Positions 53,978 to 62,319 of a stretch of 64,000 bases of DNA are shown here, piece by piece. Origin of the DNA: Streptomyces bathyalis. GTDB taxonomy: Bacteria; Actinomycetota; Actinomycetes; Streptomycetales; Streptomycetaceae. The DNA lies in NCBI RefSeq assembly GCF_015910445.1, contig NZ_CP048882.1, positions 930,001-994,000 on the forward strand. Reading direction: 5' to 3'. Under the pieces are notes generated by a model. It had not been told where the DNA came from and did not search any database. It saw only the letters and a list, made by a program, of their open reading frames with translations. A program made the translations under genes and the position numbers. Each line of letters begins with the position of its first letter. The first letter of the stretch is position 1.

Positions 53978-55704
53978 CCTTCAGCCCCGAACGGGTTCCC
54001 GGTGTGGAGGCGCGGGCGGGCAAGTTCCCGGGCCCGTCGCTGATTCCGGCGCTGAACGCGATCCAGGCCCGGCTGGGCTGGCTGCCGCGGGAGGAACTGG
54101 AGGAGCTTGCCCGCGAGGTCCGTCGGCCGCGGTACGAGATCGAGGGCCTGATCTCCTTCTACCCGCACTTCCGCACCACACCGCCGAAGCCGGTGCAGGT
54201 CAGCGTGTGCCACGATCTGTCGTGCTGGCTGCGCTCGGGTGCGGACCGGATCGCGGAGATCAAGCAGCAGTACGGCGAGGACACCGATGTCGAGCTGACC
54301 CAGGTCTCGTGTCTGGGCCGGTGCGACATCGCGCCTGCGGCGGCGGTGAACGAGCACCCCGCCCCCGTGTCCGAGGTGGACGATCTGGTCACTGCCGCCC
54401 GCGGTGCCGGAGTCGGGCACGCGACCGCGTCGCGCCGCGACGAACCGTGGCCCAACGACCCGTACCCGGCAGGATCGGAAGTGGCCGGCCGCTACCGGTC
54501 GTTGCGCGCGGTGCTGGCCGGCGAGATCAGCACCGAGTCCGTCGTGGCGACGCTGAACGACTCCGGGCTGCGCGGCATGGGCGGCGCCGGGTTCCCGACC
54601 GGGAAGAAGTGGGGCCTGGTCGCTGAGGCCCAACCCGGCACGGTGAAGTACGCCATCTGCAACGCCGACGAGTCCGAACCCGGCACCTTCAAGGACCGGA
54701 AGATCCTCGCCGACCAGCCGCACCTGGTGCTGGAAGGGCTGCTGCTGGGCATGGTGGCGGTCGGCGCCGAGCAGGGCTGGGTATTCATCCGGCACGAGTA
54801 CGGACCCGAGGAACACGTCCTGCGCGAAGAGATCGCCGCGCTGCGGGACGCCGGAGTGATCGGGCCCGACGCGTGCGGCAGCGGGCGCACTCTGGAACTG
54901 GACATCTTCGTCTCCCCCGGCGGATACATCCTCGGCGAGGAGACGGCGCTGCTGGAGTGCATGGAGGGCCACCGCGGCGAACCCCGCAACAAGCCGCCGT
55001 TCCCCGGCAACTACGGCCTGCACGGCCGCCCGACGCTGATCAACTCCGTGGAGACCTTCGCCGACGTACCGGTGATCCTGCAACGGGGCGCGGAGTGGTG
55101 GCGCTCGCAGGGCATCGGCGAGTCGGTCGGCTGGAAGTTCTTCGCCGTCTCCGGGCACGTGAGCAACCCGGGCGTGTACTGCGTGCCGATGGGCACGACC
55201 GTGCGGGATTTGATCGACACCGCCGGTGGTGTGCTCGACGGCGCACCGGTCGGTGCGGTCCAGCCCGGCGGGGCGTCGTCCAACTTCATCAGCCCCGACC
55301 GGCTCGACCTGCGACTGGACTTCGGCACGCTGGCCGAGGCCGGCACGATGCTCGGATCCGGCGCCCTTGTGGTGCTGGCCGAGGGCACCGACCTGCTGGC
55401 CGCGGCGACGAACGTGCTGAGGTTCTTCCGCAACGAGTCGTGCGGCAAGTGTGTGCCGTGCCGGGTCGGTTCGACGAAGGCGCACACGTTGCTCCGCGGC
55501 GTGCTCGACTCCGGATCCGCTTTGGACGATGCTGGGCGCGGGAAGATCCTGCAGCTGGAAGAGGCCATGCGGAAGACGTCTATCTGTGGACTCGGCCAAG
55601 TCGCACTCGGGCCGGTGGTGTCGGTGCTGGGCTTGGACAACGGCGGTGCCGTGGCGCGCCCGCAGCCGAGGCCCGAAGGATCGAAGGACCAGCCGCCCCG
55701 GTGA
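53974..55704 (+). CDS. NAD-dependent formate dehydrogenase beta subunit (NuoE-NuoF fusion)
   Basis: 576 residues. The NuoE-like domain (about 15-150) has VCHDLSCWL and SCLGRCDIAP cysteines; the NuoF-like domain has MGGAGFPTGKKW, CNADESEPGTFKDR, GGYILGEETALLECMEG and ESCGKCVPCRVGS with ICGLGQ. It passes electrons from the catalytic chain to NAD. Compared with the paralogue at 39503 the linker is short and the glycine-rich NAD motif differs slightly (RGMGGAGF for RGGAAF). It overlaps the catalytic gene by ATGA and the MoeA gene by GTGA. Confidence 0.92.
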   Translation: MTFSPERVPGVEARAGKFPGPSLIPALNAIQARLGWLPREELEELAREVRRPRYEIEGLISFYPHFRTTPPKPVQVSVCHDLSCWLRSGADRIAEIKQQYGEDTDVELTQVSCLGRCDIAPAAAVNEHPAPVSEVDDLVTAARGAGVGHATASRRDEPWPNDPYPAGSEVAGRYRSLRAVLAGEISTESVVATLNDSGLRGMGGAGFPTGKKWGLVAEAQPGTVKYAICNADESEPGTFKDRKILADQPHLVLEGLLLGMVAVGAEQGWVFIRHEYGPEEHVLREEIAALRDAGVIGPDACGSGRTLELDIFVSPGGYILGEETALLECMEGHRGEPRNKPPFPGNYGLHGRPTLINSVETFADVPVILQRGAEWWRSQGIGESVGWKFFAVSGHVSNPGVYCVPMGTTVRDLIDTAGGVLDGAPVGAVQPGGASSNFISPDRLDLRLDFGTLAEAGTMLGSGALVVLAEGTDLLAAATNVLRFFRNESCGKCVPCRVGSTKAHTLLRGVLDSGSALDDAGRGKILQLEEAMRKTSICGLGQVALGPVVSVLGLDNGGAVARPQPRPEGSKDQPPR

Positions 55705-56921
55705 GCGGACGCGAGTTCTTCACCACCCGCACCGTCGCTGAGGCACTCGCCGGTTTCCGGCCGGCGCACCGCACCGCGATCGAAAGTGTGCCGTTGCCGG
55801 CGGCGCTGCACCGCGTGCCCGCCGCCGAAGTCCCGTCGCCGCACTCCCTGCCCGGCTTCACCCGGTCCACTGTGGACGGCTTCGCGGTCCGGGCGGCGGA
55901 CACGTATGGCGCGTCGGACGGCCTGCCGTCGTATCTCGACCTGCTCGGAGCGGTCGACATGGGCGCAGCGCCCACGGTGTCCGTGCGGCCGGGCGGATGC
56001 GTGGCGATGCCGACCGGCGGTTCGCTGCCCGAGGGGGCGGACGCGGTGGTGATGGTCGAGTACACCGCTGAGACCGTGCCCGGCACGATCGAGGTCACCC
56101 GGCCGGTCGCGCCGGGCGCCGGAATCGTGCGCGCCGACGACGATGTGGCCACCGGCGCACCGCTGGTCCCGGCCGGACGGCCGCTGCGTGCACCGGACCT
56201 GGGGCTTCTGGCCGCCGCCGGAGTGGTGTCGGTGCCTGTGCACGCGCGGCCCCGGGTCGTGATCATCTCCACCGGCGACGAGGTCGTCCCGCCCGAGACC
56301 GCTTCGCTGACTGCGGGCCAGGTCCGGGATGCCACCGCGTCGGCGTTGGCGGGCCTCGTACTCGATGCCGCTGGTGAACCCGTCGTCGCCGGCATCGTCT
56401 CCGATGAGCCCGGCGCGCTGAAGGACAAGCTGACCGCTGTGCTTCCCGAGGCGGACCTGGTGGTCGTCTCGGCCGGATCCTCGGTCGGTGCGCGGGACGA
56501 GACCATGGGAGCCGTAGCCGCGCTCGGAGACGTCTGGTGCCACGGGCTCGCGATCAAGCCCGGGAAGCCGACCCTGCTGGCCGAATGCGGCGGCATCCCG
56601 GTGATCGGTCTGCCGGGTAACCCTCTGTCCGCGCTGGTGGTGTTCGGGCAGGTCGGGATTCCCGTGCTGTGGCGGCTCAGCGGCTGCGAGACCCCACCGG
56701 CCCGCCCGACCACGAGGGCCCGGCTGTCGCGAGACCTGGCCTCGGCGGCCGGGCGGCTCGACGTGGTCCAGGTGCAAGTCAGGGACGGCGTCGCGGAACC
56801 GCTGTTCGGGCCGTCGGCCCTGCTGTCGGTGCACACCCGCGCGGACGGATACGTGATCATTCCCGAACCGGCCACCGGGCTCGACGACGGTCTCGACGTC
56901 GATGTAACCCTGTACGCATGA
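55701..56921 (+). CDS. Molybdopterin molybdenumtransferase MoeA family protein, first copy
   Basis: 406 residues. PGFTRSTVDGFAVRAADT, PTGGSLPEGADAVVMVEYT, VVIISTGDEVV, VVVSAGSSVGARDETMGA and GLPGNPLSALVVF are MoeA/gephyrin blocks. MoeA inserts molybdate (or tungstate) into adenylylated molybdopterin. The GTG at 55701 overlaps the FDH stop (GTGA), and its stop overlaps the next MoeA gene (ATGA), so both paralogues are made with the FDH. Confidence 0.9.
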   Translation: MSGREFFTTRTVAEALAGFRPAHRTAIESVPLPAALHRVPAAEVPSPHSLPGFTRSTVDGFAVRAADTYGASDGLPSYLDLLGAVDMGAAPTVSVRPGGCVAMPTGGSLPEGADAVVMVEYTAETVPGTIEVTRPVAPGAGIVRADDDVATGAPLVPAGRPLRAPDLGLLAAAGVVSVPVHARPRVVIISTGDEVVPPETASLTAGQVRDATASALAGLVLDAAGEPVVAGIVSDEPGALKDKLTAVLPEADLVVVSAGSSVGARDETMGAVAALGDVWCHGLAIKPGKPTLLAECGGIPVIGLPGNPLSALVVFGQVGIPVLWRLSGCETPPARPTTRARLSRDLASAAGRLDVVQVQVRDGVAEPLFGPSALLSVHTRADGYVIIPEPATGLDDGLDVDVTLYA

Positions 56922-58822
56922 ACAGTCCGTTCGTCTCCGACGTACCCGCCGCTCAGGCCCATGCCGCCTGGCGGGAGGCACGGGCTGCCACCGGCTGCCC
57001 GGCCCGGGTCGAAGCGGTCCGGGTACCCGTCGGCGCCGCGGTCGGCCGGGTCACCGCGGAACCGGTGTGGGCCCGCCGGTCCTCACCGGGGTTCGACTCG
57101 TCCGGGATGGACGGCATCGCCGTGCGCGCCGCCGACACGGTGGGTGCCTCCGAGACCACCCCGGTGGTCGTGACGGACTTCGAAGTCGTCGACACCGGCG
57201 ATCCGCTGTCGCCCGCATATGACGCGGTGGTCATGCGTGAACATGTTCACCGCACTTCCGACGGCGCCGAGCTGCGCGCCGCGGTGCCGCCCTACCAGCA
57301 CGTGCGCTCCATCGGCGAAGACATCAGCGCCGCCGAACTGCTGCTGCCCGAAGGTCACCGGCTGCGCCCGGTCGACGTCGCCGCCTGCGCCGCGGCCGGC
57401 CTCACCGAGCTGTCCGTCCGGCGGGCGCCGCTCGTAATGATCATCCCTACCGGCGACGAGATCCGGCCCATCGGAACCGAGCTGCGTCCCGGGGAGATCG
57501 CGGACACCAACTCCTTGATGCTGGCTGCGCAGGCCCGTGAGGCCGGTTGCGACGCCCGGGTCACCGACATCGTCGTCGACGACCCTGCGGCCATCACCGC
57601 CGTCGTGCGCGCAGCCGCGGAAGAAGCCGACCTGGTCATGCTCATCGCGGGGTCCAGCGCGGGCCGCGACGACTACACCGCGCGGGTCGTCGCCGAAGCG
57701 GGAAGCGTTGCCGTGCATGGCGTTGCTGTGCGTCCCGGGCACCCCGTGGTACTCGGGACGGTCACGGGCCCGGCCAAACCGGTGCTCGGCATCCCCGGAT
57801 ACCCGGTCTCCGCGGCGCTCACCTTCGACATCTTCGCCGCGCCGCTGCTTGCCGAACTCGAAGGCGCCGCGCCCCGCGAGCGGCCCTCGACGACAGCCCG
57901 GCTCGCCCGGAAACTGCCGTCGGTGGTCGGGATGGACGACTGGGTCCGCGTCCGGCTCGGCCGCGTGCAGGATGACATCGTCGCGACGCCACTGCCCCGC
58001 GGCGCTGGCGTGCTCACCTCGCTCGTGCGCGCCGACGGCCTCCTCGTCGTCCCGGCGGGTGTCGAAGGACACCACGGCGGAACCGAGGTCCGGGTGGAAC
58101 TCCTGCGCGGGCTCGCCGAGATCGACCGGACCATCGTCGCGATCGGCTCGCACGACCTCGTGCTCGACCTCGCTGCCTCGGCGTTGCGCGCCACCGATCC
58201 CCTGGTGACACTCGCCTCCTCCAACGTCGGCTCCCTCGGCGGACTGGTAGCCCTGCGCGACGGGCTGTGCCACCTCGCCGGCTCACATCTGCTCGACCCC
58301 GCCACCGGCGAGTACACGCTGCCCTACGTCGACAAGCTCCTCGGCGCCGACGCCGCCGTGATCCGGCTCGTGCACCGGGACCAGGGGCTCATCGTCGCCC
58401 CGGGGAATCCGTTGGGCCTCAAGGGGATCGACGACCTGCCTCGGCCCGGTGTGCGCTACGTCAACCGCCAACGCGGCGCCGGCACCCGTGCCTTGCTCGA
58501 CCACGAACTGTCCCGGCGTGAGATCGACCCCGGCACCATCCCCGGCTACGACCGCGAGGAACACACCCACCTCGCCGTCGCCGCTGCGGTGTCGGCCGGC
58601 CGTGCAGACACCGGCCTGGGCATCTTGGCCGCGGCCCGCGCCTTCGGCCTCGACTTCGTGCCTGTCGCTCAGGAGCCCTACGACCTGGTGCTTCGCTCGG
58701 ACGACGTGTCGCAGGAACTGCTCGCACCCTTGTGGGCCCTGCTCGACAGCCCGGACTTCCGGGCCCGCGTCGAGGACCTCGGCGGCTACTCCTGCGCCGA
58801 GACCGGCAAACGCATCCGCTGA
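56918..58822 (+). CDS. MoeA fused to a binding-protein-like (PBP) domain, second copy
   Basis: 634 residues. Residues about 1-400 are MoeA-like (SSPGFDSSGMDGIAVRAADT, MIIPTGDEIRP, MLIAGSSAGRDDYTARV, GIPGYPVSAALTF), but the first copy's GGSLPEGADAVVM motif is replaced by GDPLSPAYDAVVM. Residues about 410-634 resemble the PBP-like domain seen in archaeal and anaerobe MoeA proteins (IGSHDLVLDLAA, LASSNVGSLGGLVAL, YVNRQRGAGTRALLD, RADTGLGILAAARAFGL). That layout is often linked to tungsten enzymes. It may sense or deliver the metal oxyanion. Confidence 0.88.
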   Translation: MNSPFVSDVPAAQAHAAWREARAATGCPARVEAVRVPVGAAVGRVTAEPVWARRSSPGFDSSGMDGIAVRAADTVGASETTPVVVTDFEVVDTGDPLSPAYDAVVMREHVHRTSDGAELRAAVPPYQHVRSIGEDISAAELLLPEGHRLRPVDVAACAAAGLTELSVRRAPLVMIIPTGDEIRPIGTELRPGEIADTNSLMLAAQAREAGCDARVTDIVVDDPAAITAVVRAAAEEADLVMLIAGSSAGRDDYTARVVAEAGSVAVHGVAVRPGHPVVLGTVTGPAKPVLGIPGYPVSAALTFDIFAAPLLAELEGAAPRERPSTTARLARKLPSVVGMDDWVRVRLGRVQDDIVATPLPRGAGVLTSLVRADGLLVVPAGVEGHHGGTEVRVELLRGLAEIDRTIVAIGSHDLVLDLAASALRATDPLVTLASSNVGSLGGLVALRDGLCHLAGSHLLDPATGEYTLPYVDKLLGADAAVIRLVHRDQGLIVAPGNPLGLKGIDDLPRPGVRYVNRQRGAGTRALLDHELSRREIDPGTIPGYDREEHTHLAVAAAVSAGRADTGLGILAAARAFGLDFVPVAQEPYDLVLRSDDVSQELLAPLWALLDSPDFRARVEDLGGYSCAETGKRIR

Positions 58823-58904
58823 CTCTCGCGGCCCGCCGGCCCAGCAACCCCCACTTGAGAGCCGTCCATGTGGCCATGTGACGGAACGCCGCGGGCGCCC
58901 CTGC

Positions 58905-58934
58905 CCGTCCGCGTCCGTGTCCGTGTCCGTGTCC
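58905..58934. repeat. Hexanucleotide repeat (gtgtcc-type, five units)
   Basis: Units ccgtcc, gcgtcc and three gtgtcc follow in tandem in the 298-base gap between the MoeA-PBP gene and the sialidase gene. It is a simple slippage repeat; no gene is convincing in this gap. Confidence 0.6.
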
Positions 58935-59120
58935 GGCGAGTCCCTGCGACTCCACGCCTCCGGCTCCACGTGCGCTCCTCGGCGCGCCCGTACCCGCGTT
59001 GTTCACCTTCGTCCCGACGTAGCCCGGGGCACGGCCGGGCATGGTTACCCCCAGTGCATCCGGACATCCCGCGAACCGCCGATCACGGCCCGTGCCTCGC
59101 GGGCCGCGGAAGGGGCGTAC

Positions 59121-60977
59121 ATGAGTCCTGGTCTCTCAGCCTTACGTCACGGAGCGTTCCTCAGAACCGGACTGCTGGTCTCCCTGTGCGCCGCCTTGCT
59201 GGCGGTTCCGCAGCCCGCCGCGGGCGCGGAAGCGTCCGCCCGCAGCACCGAGCCGCCCTTCACCCAGCAGGTGCTCTTCAAGGCGACGCCGGATCAGGGC
59301 TACAGGTGCTTCCGCATCCCCGCCGTCGTACGCACGGTCAAGGGCACACTGCTGGCCTTCGCGGAGGGAAGGGTGCGCGACTGCGGCGACGCCGGTGACA
59401 TAGACATCGTCGTCAGGCGGTCCTCCGACGGGGGCCGCACCTGGGGCCCCCTGCGTGTGGTCAGCGAGGGCGGCGGCGACACCCACGGCAACCCGCAGCC
59501 CGTCGTGGACGAACGCACCGGGCGGATCCTGCTCGCCCAGACGTTCAACACCGGCCGTGCGGACGGGAAGAGCTGCGAGTCCCCCTGCGACCGCACCCCG
59601 CACCTGCAATACAGCGACGACGACGGCGAGAGCTGGTCGCCGCCGCGTGACCTGAGCTCACAGATCCGGCCCCCGGACTGGAACTCCTGGTACGCGACGG
59701 GCCCCGGGCACGGCCTTCAGCTGCGCCACGGACGGCACGGGGGCCGGCTCGTCCTCGGCGTCAACGGTGAGACCTGGCGCGACGGCAGGAACACCCGGAA
59801 CCATGCGGCGCTGGCGATCAGCGACGACGGCGGCCGCAACTGGCGGCTCGGAGCCAGGGACAGCCATCGGCACTCGGACGAGGGGGCCTTCCGGCAGAAG
59901 CCGCAGGAGATGAGCCTCCACGAGCGCCGCGACGGCTCGGTCCTCGCGAGCGCCCGGGAGACCGAGGGCACCGACCTCGGTCACCGGGCCACAGCGGTCG
60001 CCCGGGGCGGCGGAGAGTTCTTCACCACCCCGTTCCGCGCACTGCCCGGGCTCTACACGCCGCAGGTCCAGGGCTCGGTACTGAGTTCCGGCGGCACGGA
60101 CAGGCTGCTGCTGTCCGCGCCCGCCGACCCCGACCGGCGCCGCACGATGACGATCCGCTCCTCCTACGACGAGGGCGCGACGTGGGAGGGCGTGGACCGC
60201 GGCCGCACCGTGACCACCGACTGGTCCGGCTACTCCGACATGGTCCGCGCGAGCGGCGAGCGCATCGGCCTGCTCTACGAGGGCGGCCCGGTCGACGCCC
60301 GCGACGAGATCCGGTTCGCCGCCTTCACGGAGGACTGGCTCGGCCCCCGCAGGGGCCCGGACCCGGTGACGGCCGACCGCGCTCCCCACGCCGGGGACGC
60401 GGCGGTGCTGGGCGGTGCGCAGCAGGTGCCCGGGCACCACGGGAACGCCCTGGCCTTCGACGGCCGTGACGACGCCGTGCGGCTGCCCCTGCGTCGTGGA
60501 CTGCCCCTGGGAGAACGGGACTTCGCGGCGCGCCTGTGGTTCCGCTACACCGCCGGCACCGGGGAGCAGCCGCTGCTGTGGATGGGCGGTGTCGGCACCG
60601 CGCAGCCGCAGGTCCGGCTCGTGGCCGACCCGACAGGCGGCCGCATCACAGCGGCGGTCACCGCACGACAGGTCCCGGCGCCGAGCACCACGGCCCAGGT
60701 GTCCACCGCGAGCGCGTACAACGACGGACGGTGGCATCGGGTCGAACTGCGCCGGGAGGACGGCCAGTTGCGGCTCACGGTCGACAGCGAGAGCGTGTCC
60801 GCGCCTGACGTGCCGGGCTCGGTGAGCGTCACGTCACCCTTCGGCGTGCACCTGGGTCAGAAGGTCGACAGCCGGGCGCACTTCACCGGCGCTCTGGACG
60901 AGGTGCGCGTCACTTCCGGCGGGCGCTCAGTGCTGGATATCCCGCTGGAGAGTGTCGGCTCCCCTCGCGGACGCTGA
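59121..60977 (+). CDS. Secreted sialidase (GH33) with LamG-like domain
   Basis: 618 residues. The signal peptide (about 1-36, LVSLCAALLAVPQPAAGA) precedes a six-bladed sialidase domain with the FRIP motif (CFRIPAVV), four Asp boxes (SSDGGRTWG, SDDDGESWS, SDDGGRNWR, SYDEGATWE) and the nucleophile region DWSGYSDMV. Residues about 420-610 are a concanavalin/LamG-like domain (GNALAFDGRDDAVRLP, DGRWHRVELRREDGQL). It should release sialic acid from glycans outside the cell. The ATG at 59121 follows GGAAGGGG. Its 3' end overlaps the convergent symporter gene by 51 bases. Confidence 0.9.
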   Translation: MSPGLSALRHGAFLRTGLLVSLCAALLAVPQPAAGAEASARSTEPPFTQQVLFKATPDQGYRCFRIPAVVRTVKGTLLAFAEGRVRDCGDAGDIDIVVRRSSDGGRTWGPLRVVSEGGGDTHGNPQPVVDERTGRILLAQTFNTGRADGKSCESPCDRTPHLQYSDDDGESWSPPRDLSSQIRPPDWNSWYATGPGHGLQLRHGRHGGRLVLGVNGETWRDGRNTRNHAALAISDDGGRNWRLGARDSHRHSDEGAFRQKPQEMSLHERRDGSVLASARETEGTDLGHRATAVARGGGEFFTTPFRALPGLYTPQVQGSVLSSGGTDRLLLSAPADPDRRRTMTIRSSYDEGATWEGVDRGRTVTTDWSGYSDMVRASGERIGLLYEGGPVDARDEIRFAAFTEDWLGPRRGPDPVTADRAPHAGDAAVLGGAQQVPGHHGNALAFDGRDDAVRLPLRRGLPLGERDFAARLWFRYTAGTGEQPLLWMGGVGTAQPQVRLVADPTGGRITAAVTARQVPAPSTTAQVSTASAYNDGRWHRVELRREDGQLRLTVDSESVSAPDVPGSVSVTSPFGVHLGQKVDSRAHFTGALDEVRVTSGGRSVLDIPLESVGSPRGR

Positions 60978-62018
60978 GCGGTTCGCGCGCCGCACGCCCC
61001 GCGCCGTCGCCGGCGGTCCCCCCGCCGCGACGGTGCGGGTCGTGCCATCGGTGACGGGTGCCTCCGGTGCCGTCCTGGCCCAGCGCCGGGCGAGGAACGC
61101 GCAGACGACGAGCTGCATCTGGTGGAAGAGCATCAGCGGCAGCACGGCGAGGCTCGCCTGCGCTCCGAACAGCACGCTGGCCATGGGCAGTCCGGCCGCG
61201 AGCGACTTGTTGGACCCGGCGAAGACGGTGACGAGGCGGTCGGCACGTGTGAAGCCGAGCCGGCCCGCCCCCACCCACGTGAGCATCAGCATCAGCGCGA
61301 GCAGCGCGGCCTCCACGCCGAGCAGCGCCACCAGTCGCATCGGCGTGATCCGGCCCCAGATCCCCTCGATCATGCCCTGGCTGAAGGCCGTGTAGACCAC
61401 GAGCAGCACCGATCCGCGGTCGACGAAGCCGAGGATGCGGCGGTGCCGCGTGATGAAGCCGCCGATCCAGCGGCGGAGCAACTGCCCTGCCACGAACGGC
61501 GCGAACAGCTGGCAGACGATTCCCACGAGCCCCTCGGCGCCGAGCGCCACGTGACCGCCGATGAACCAGGCCGCGAGGAGCGGAGTGGCCACCATTCCGA
61601 TCAGGCTGGAGTAGGTGCCCGCGCAGATCGCGGCGGGCACGTTGCCGCGTGCGACCGAGGTGAAGGCGATCGACGACTGGACCGTCGAGGGGACCAGGCA
61701 CAGGAAGAGCAGCCCCGCCTGCAGCCCGGGAGTGAGCACGTACGGGACGAGCGCCCGTGTCGCCAGCCCGATCAGGGGGAAGGCAGCGAACGTGCAGAAC
61801 AGGACGAGGACTTGGAGCCGCCAGTGCCGCAGGCCCTCGAAGGCTTCCCGCGTGGAGAGGCGGGCGCCGTAGAGGAAGAAGATCAGTCCGACGGCTGCCT
61901 TGGTGCTCCACCCGAGACCGGTGGCCATGCTCCCGCTCGCCGGCAGGAACGCCGCGAGCAGGACGGTGCCCAGCAGCAGAGCGATGTACGGGTCGGCCAG
62001 TTGTGCCAGTCGGCGCAT
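60927..62018 (-). CDS. Bile acid:sodium symporter family protein
   Basis: 363 residues with about ten membrane helices. GLIFFLYGARLSTREAFEGLRHWRLQ, FLCLVPSTVQSSIAFTSVARGNVPAAIC and VFAGSNKSLAAGLPMASVLF are conserved in the YfeH-like branch of the family, which imports or exports organic anions with sodium. The last 45 residues are a polar, Arg/Ala-rich tail that overlaps the sialidase gene on the other strand. The ATG at 62018 starts right at the first helix. Confidence 0.88.
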   Translation of the reverse strand: MRRLAQLADPYIALLLGTVLLAAFLPASGSMATGLGWSTKAAVGLIFFLYGARLSTREAFEGLRHWRLQVLVLFCTFAAFPLIGLATRALVPYVLTPGLQAGLLFLCLVPSTVQSSIAFTSVARGNVPAAICAGTYSSLIGMVATPLLAAWFIGGHVALGAEGLVGIVCQLFAPFVAGQLLRRWIGGFITRHRRILGFVDRGSVLLVVYTAFSQGMIEGIWGRITPMRLVALLGVEAALLALMLMLTWVGAGRLGFTRADRLVTVFAGSNKSLAAGLPMASVLFGAQASLAVLPLMLFHQMQLVVCAFLARRWARTAPEAPVTDGTTRTVAAGGPPATARGVRRANRSASARGADTLQRDIQH

Positions 62019-62319
62019 GTCTCCCTCGGTGCGGTGCTGTTGACTGTCGCGGAACAGGACCCGGGGCCGGGTTCCACGAGGCGTGCCGTTAAATGTCCTC
62101 CGGACCCATTCTCTCCCGTGGCCCGCAGCTGCTTTACTCGGGGAGGTTCGGTGCAGAAAACTCGTACGATCTGCAACAACCTGACGACACCAATCCGATG
62201 CGTCCCGAAATGACGGGTTGACCGGCTTCGGGCCCTCTCCCCACCAGCTCTTTCATCGGATACGGTCACCGCGCGCTGTGCTTACACAGCTGTGCACTGC
62301 ACGTCGAGGAGCATTCCCA
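62019..62319. other. Divergent promoter region
   Basis: These 301 bases separate the symporter (minus) and acyl-CoA synthetase (plus) starts. The part 62145-62210 is less GC-rich. A 10-base palindrome CACAGCTGTG lies at 62285-62294, just before the synthetase ribosome site. No gene is seen. Confidence 0.5.

Noticed and set aside
55701..58822. Are the two MoeA genes a recent tandem duplication?
   Set aside because: Their motifs differ strongly and only the second has a PBP-like domain, so they are old paralogues.
62285..62294. Palindrome CACAGCTGTG as an operator
   Set aside because: A single 10-base palindrome close to the ribosome site, with no second copy; too weak to call.
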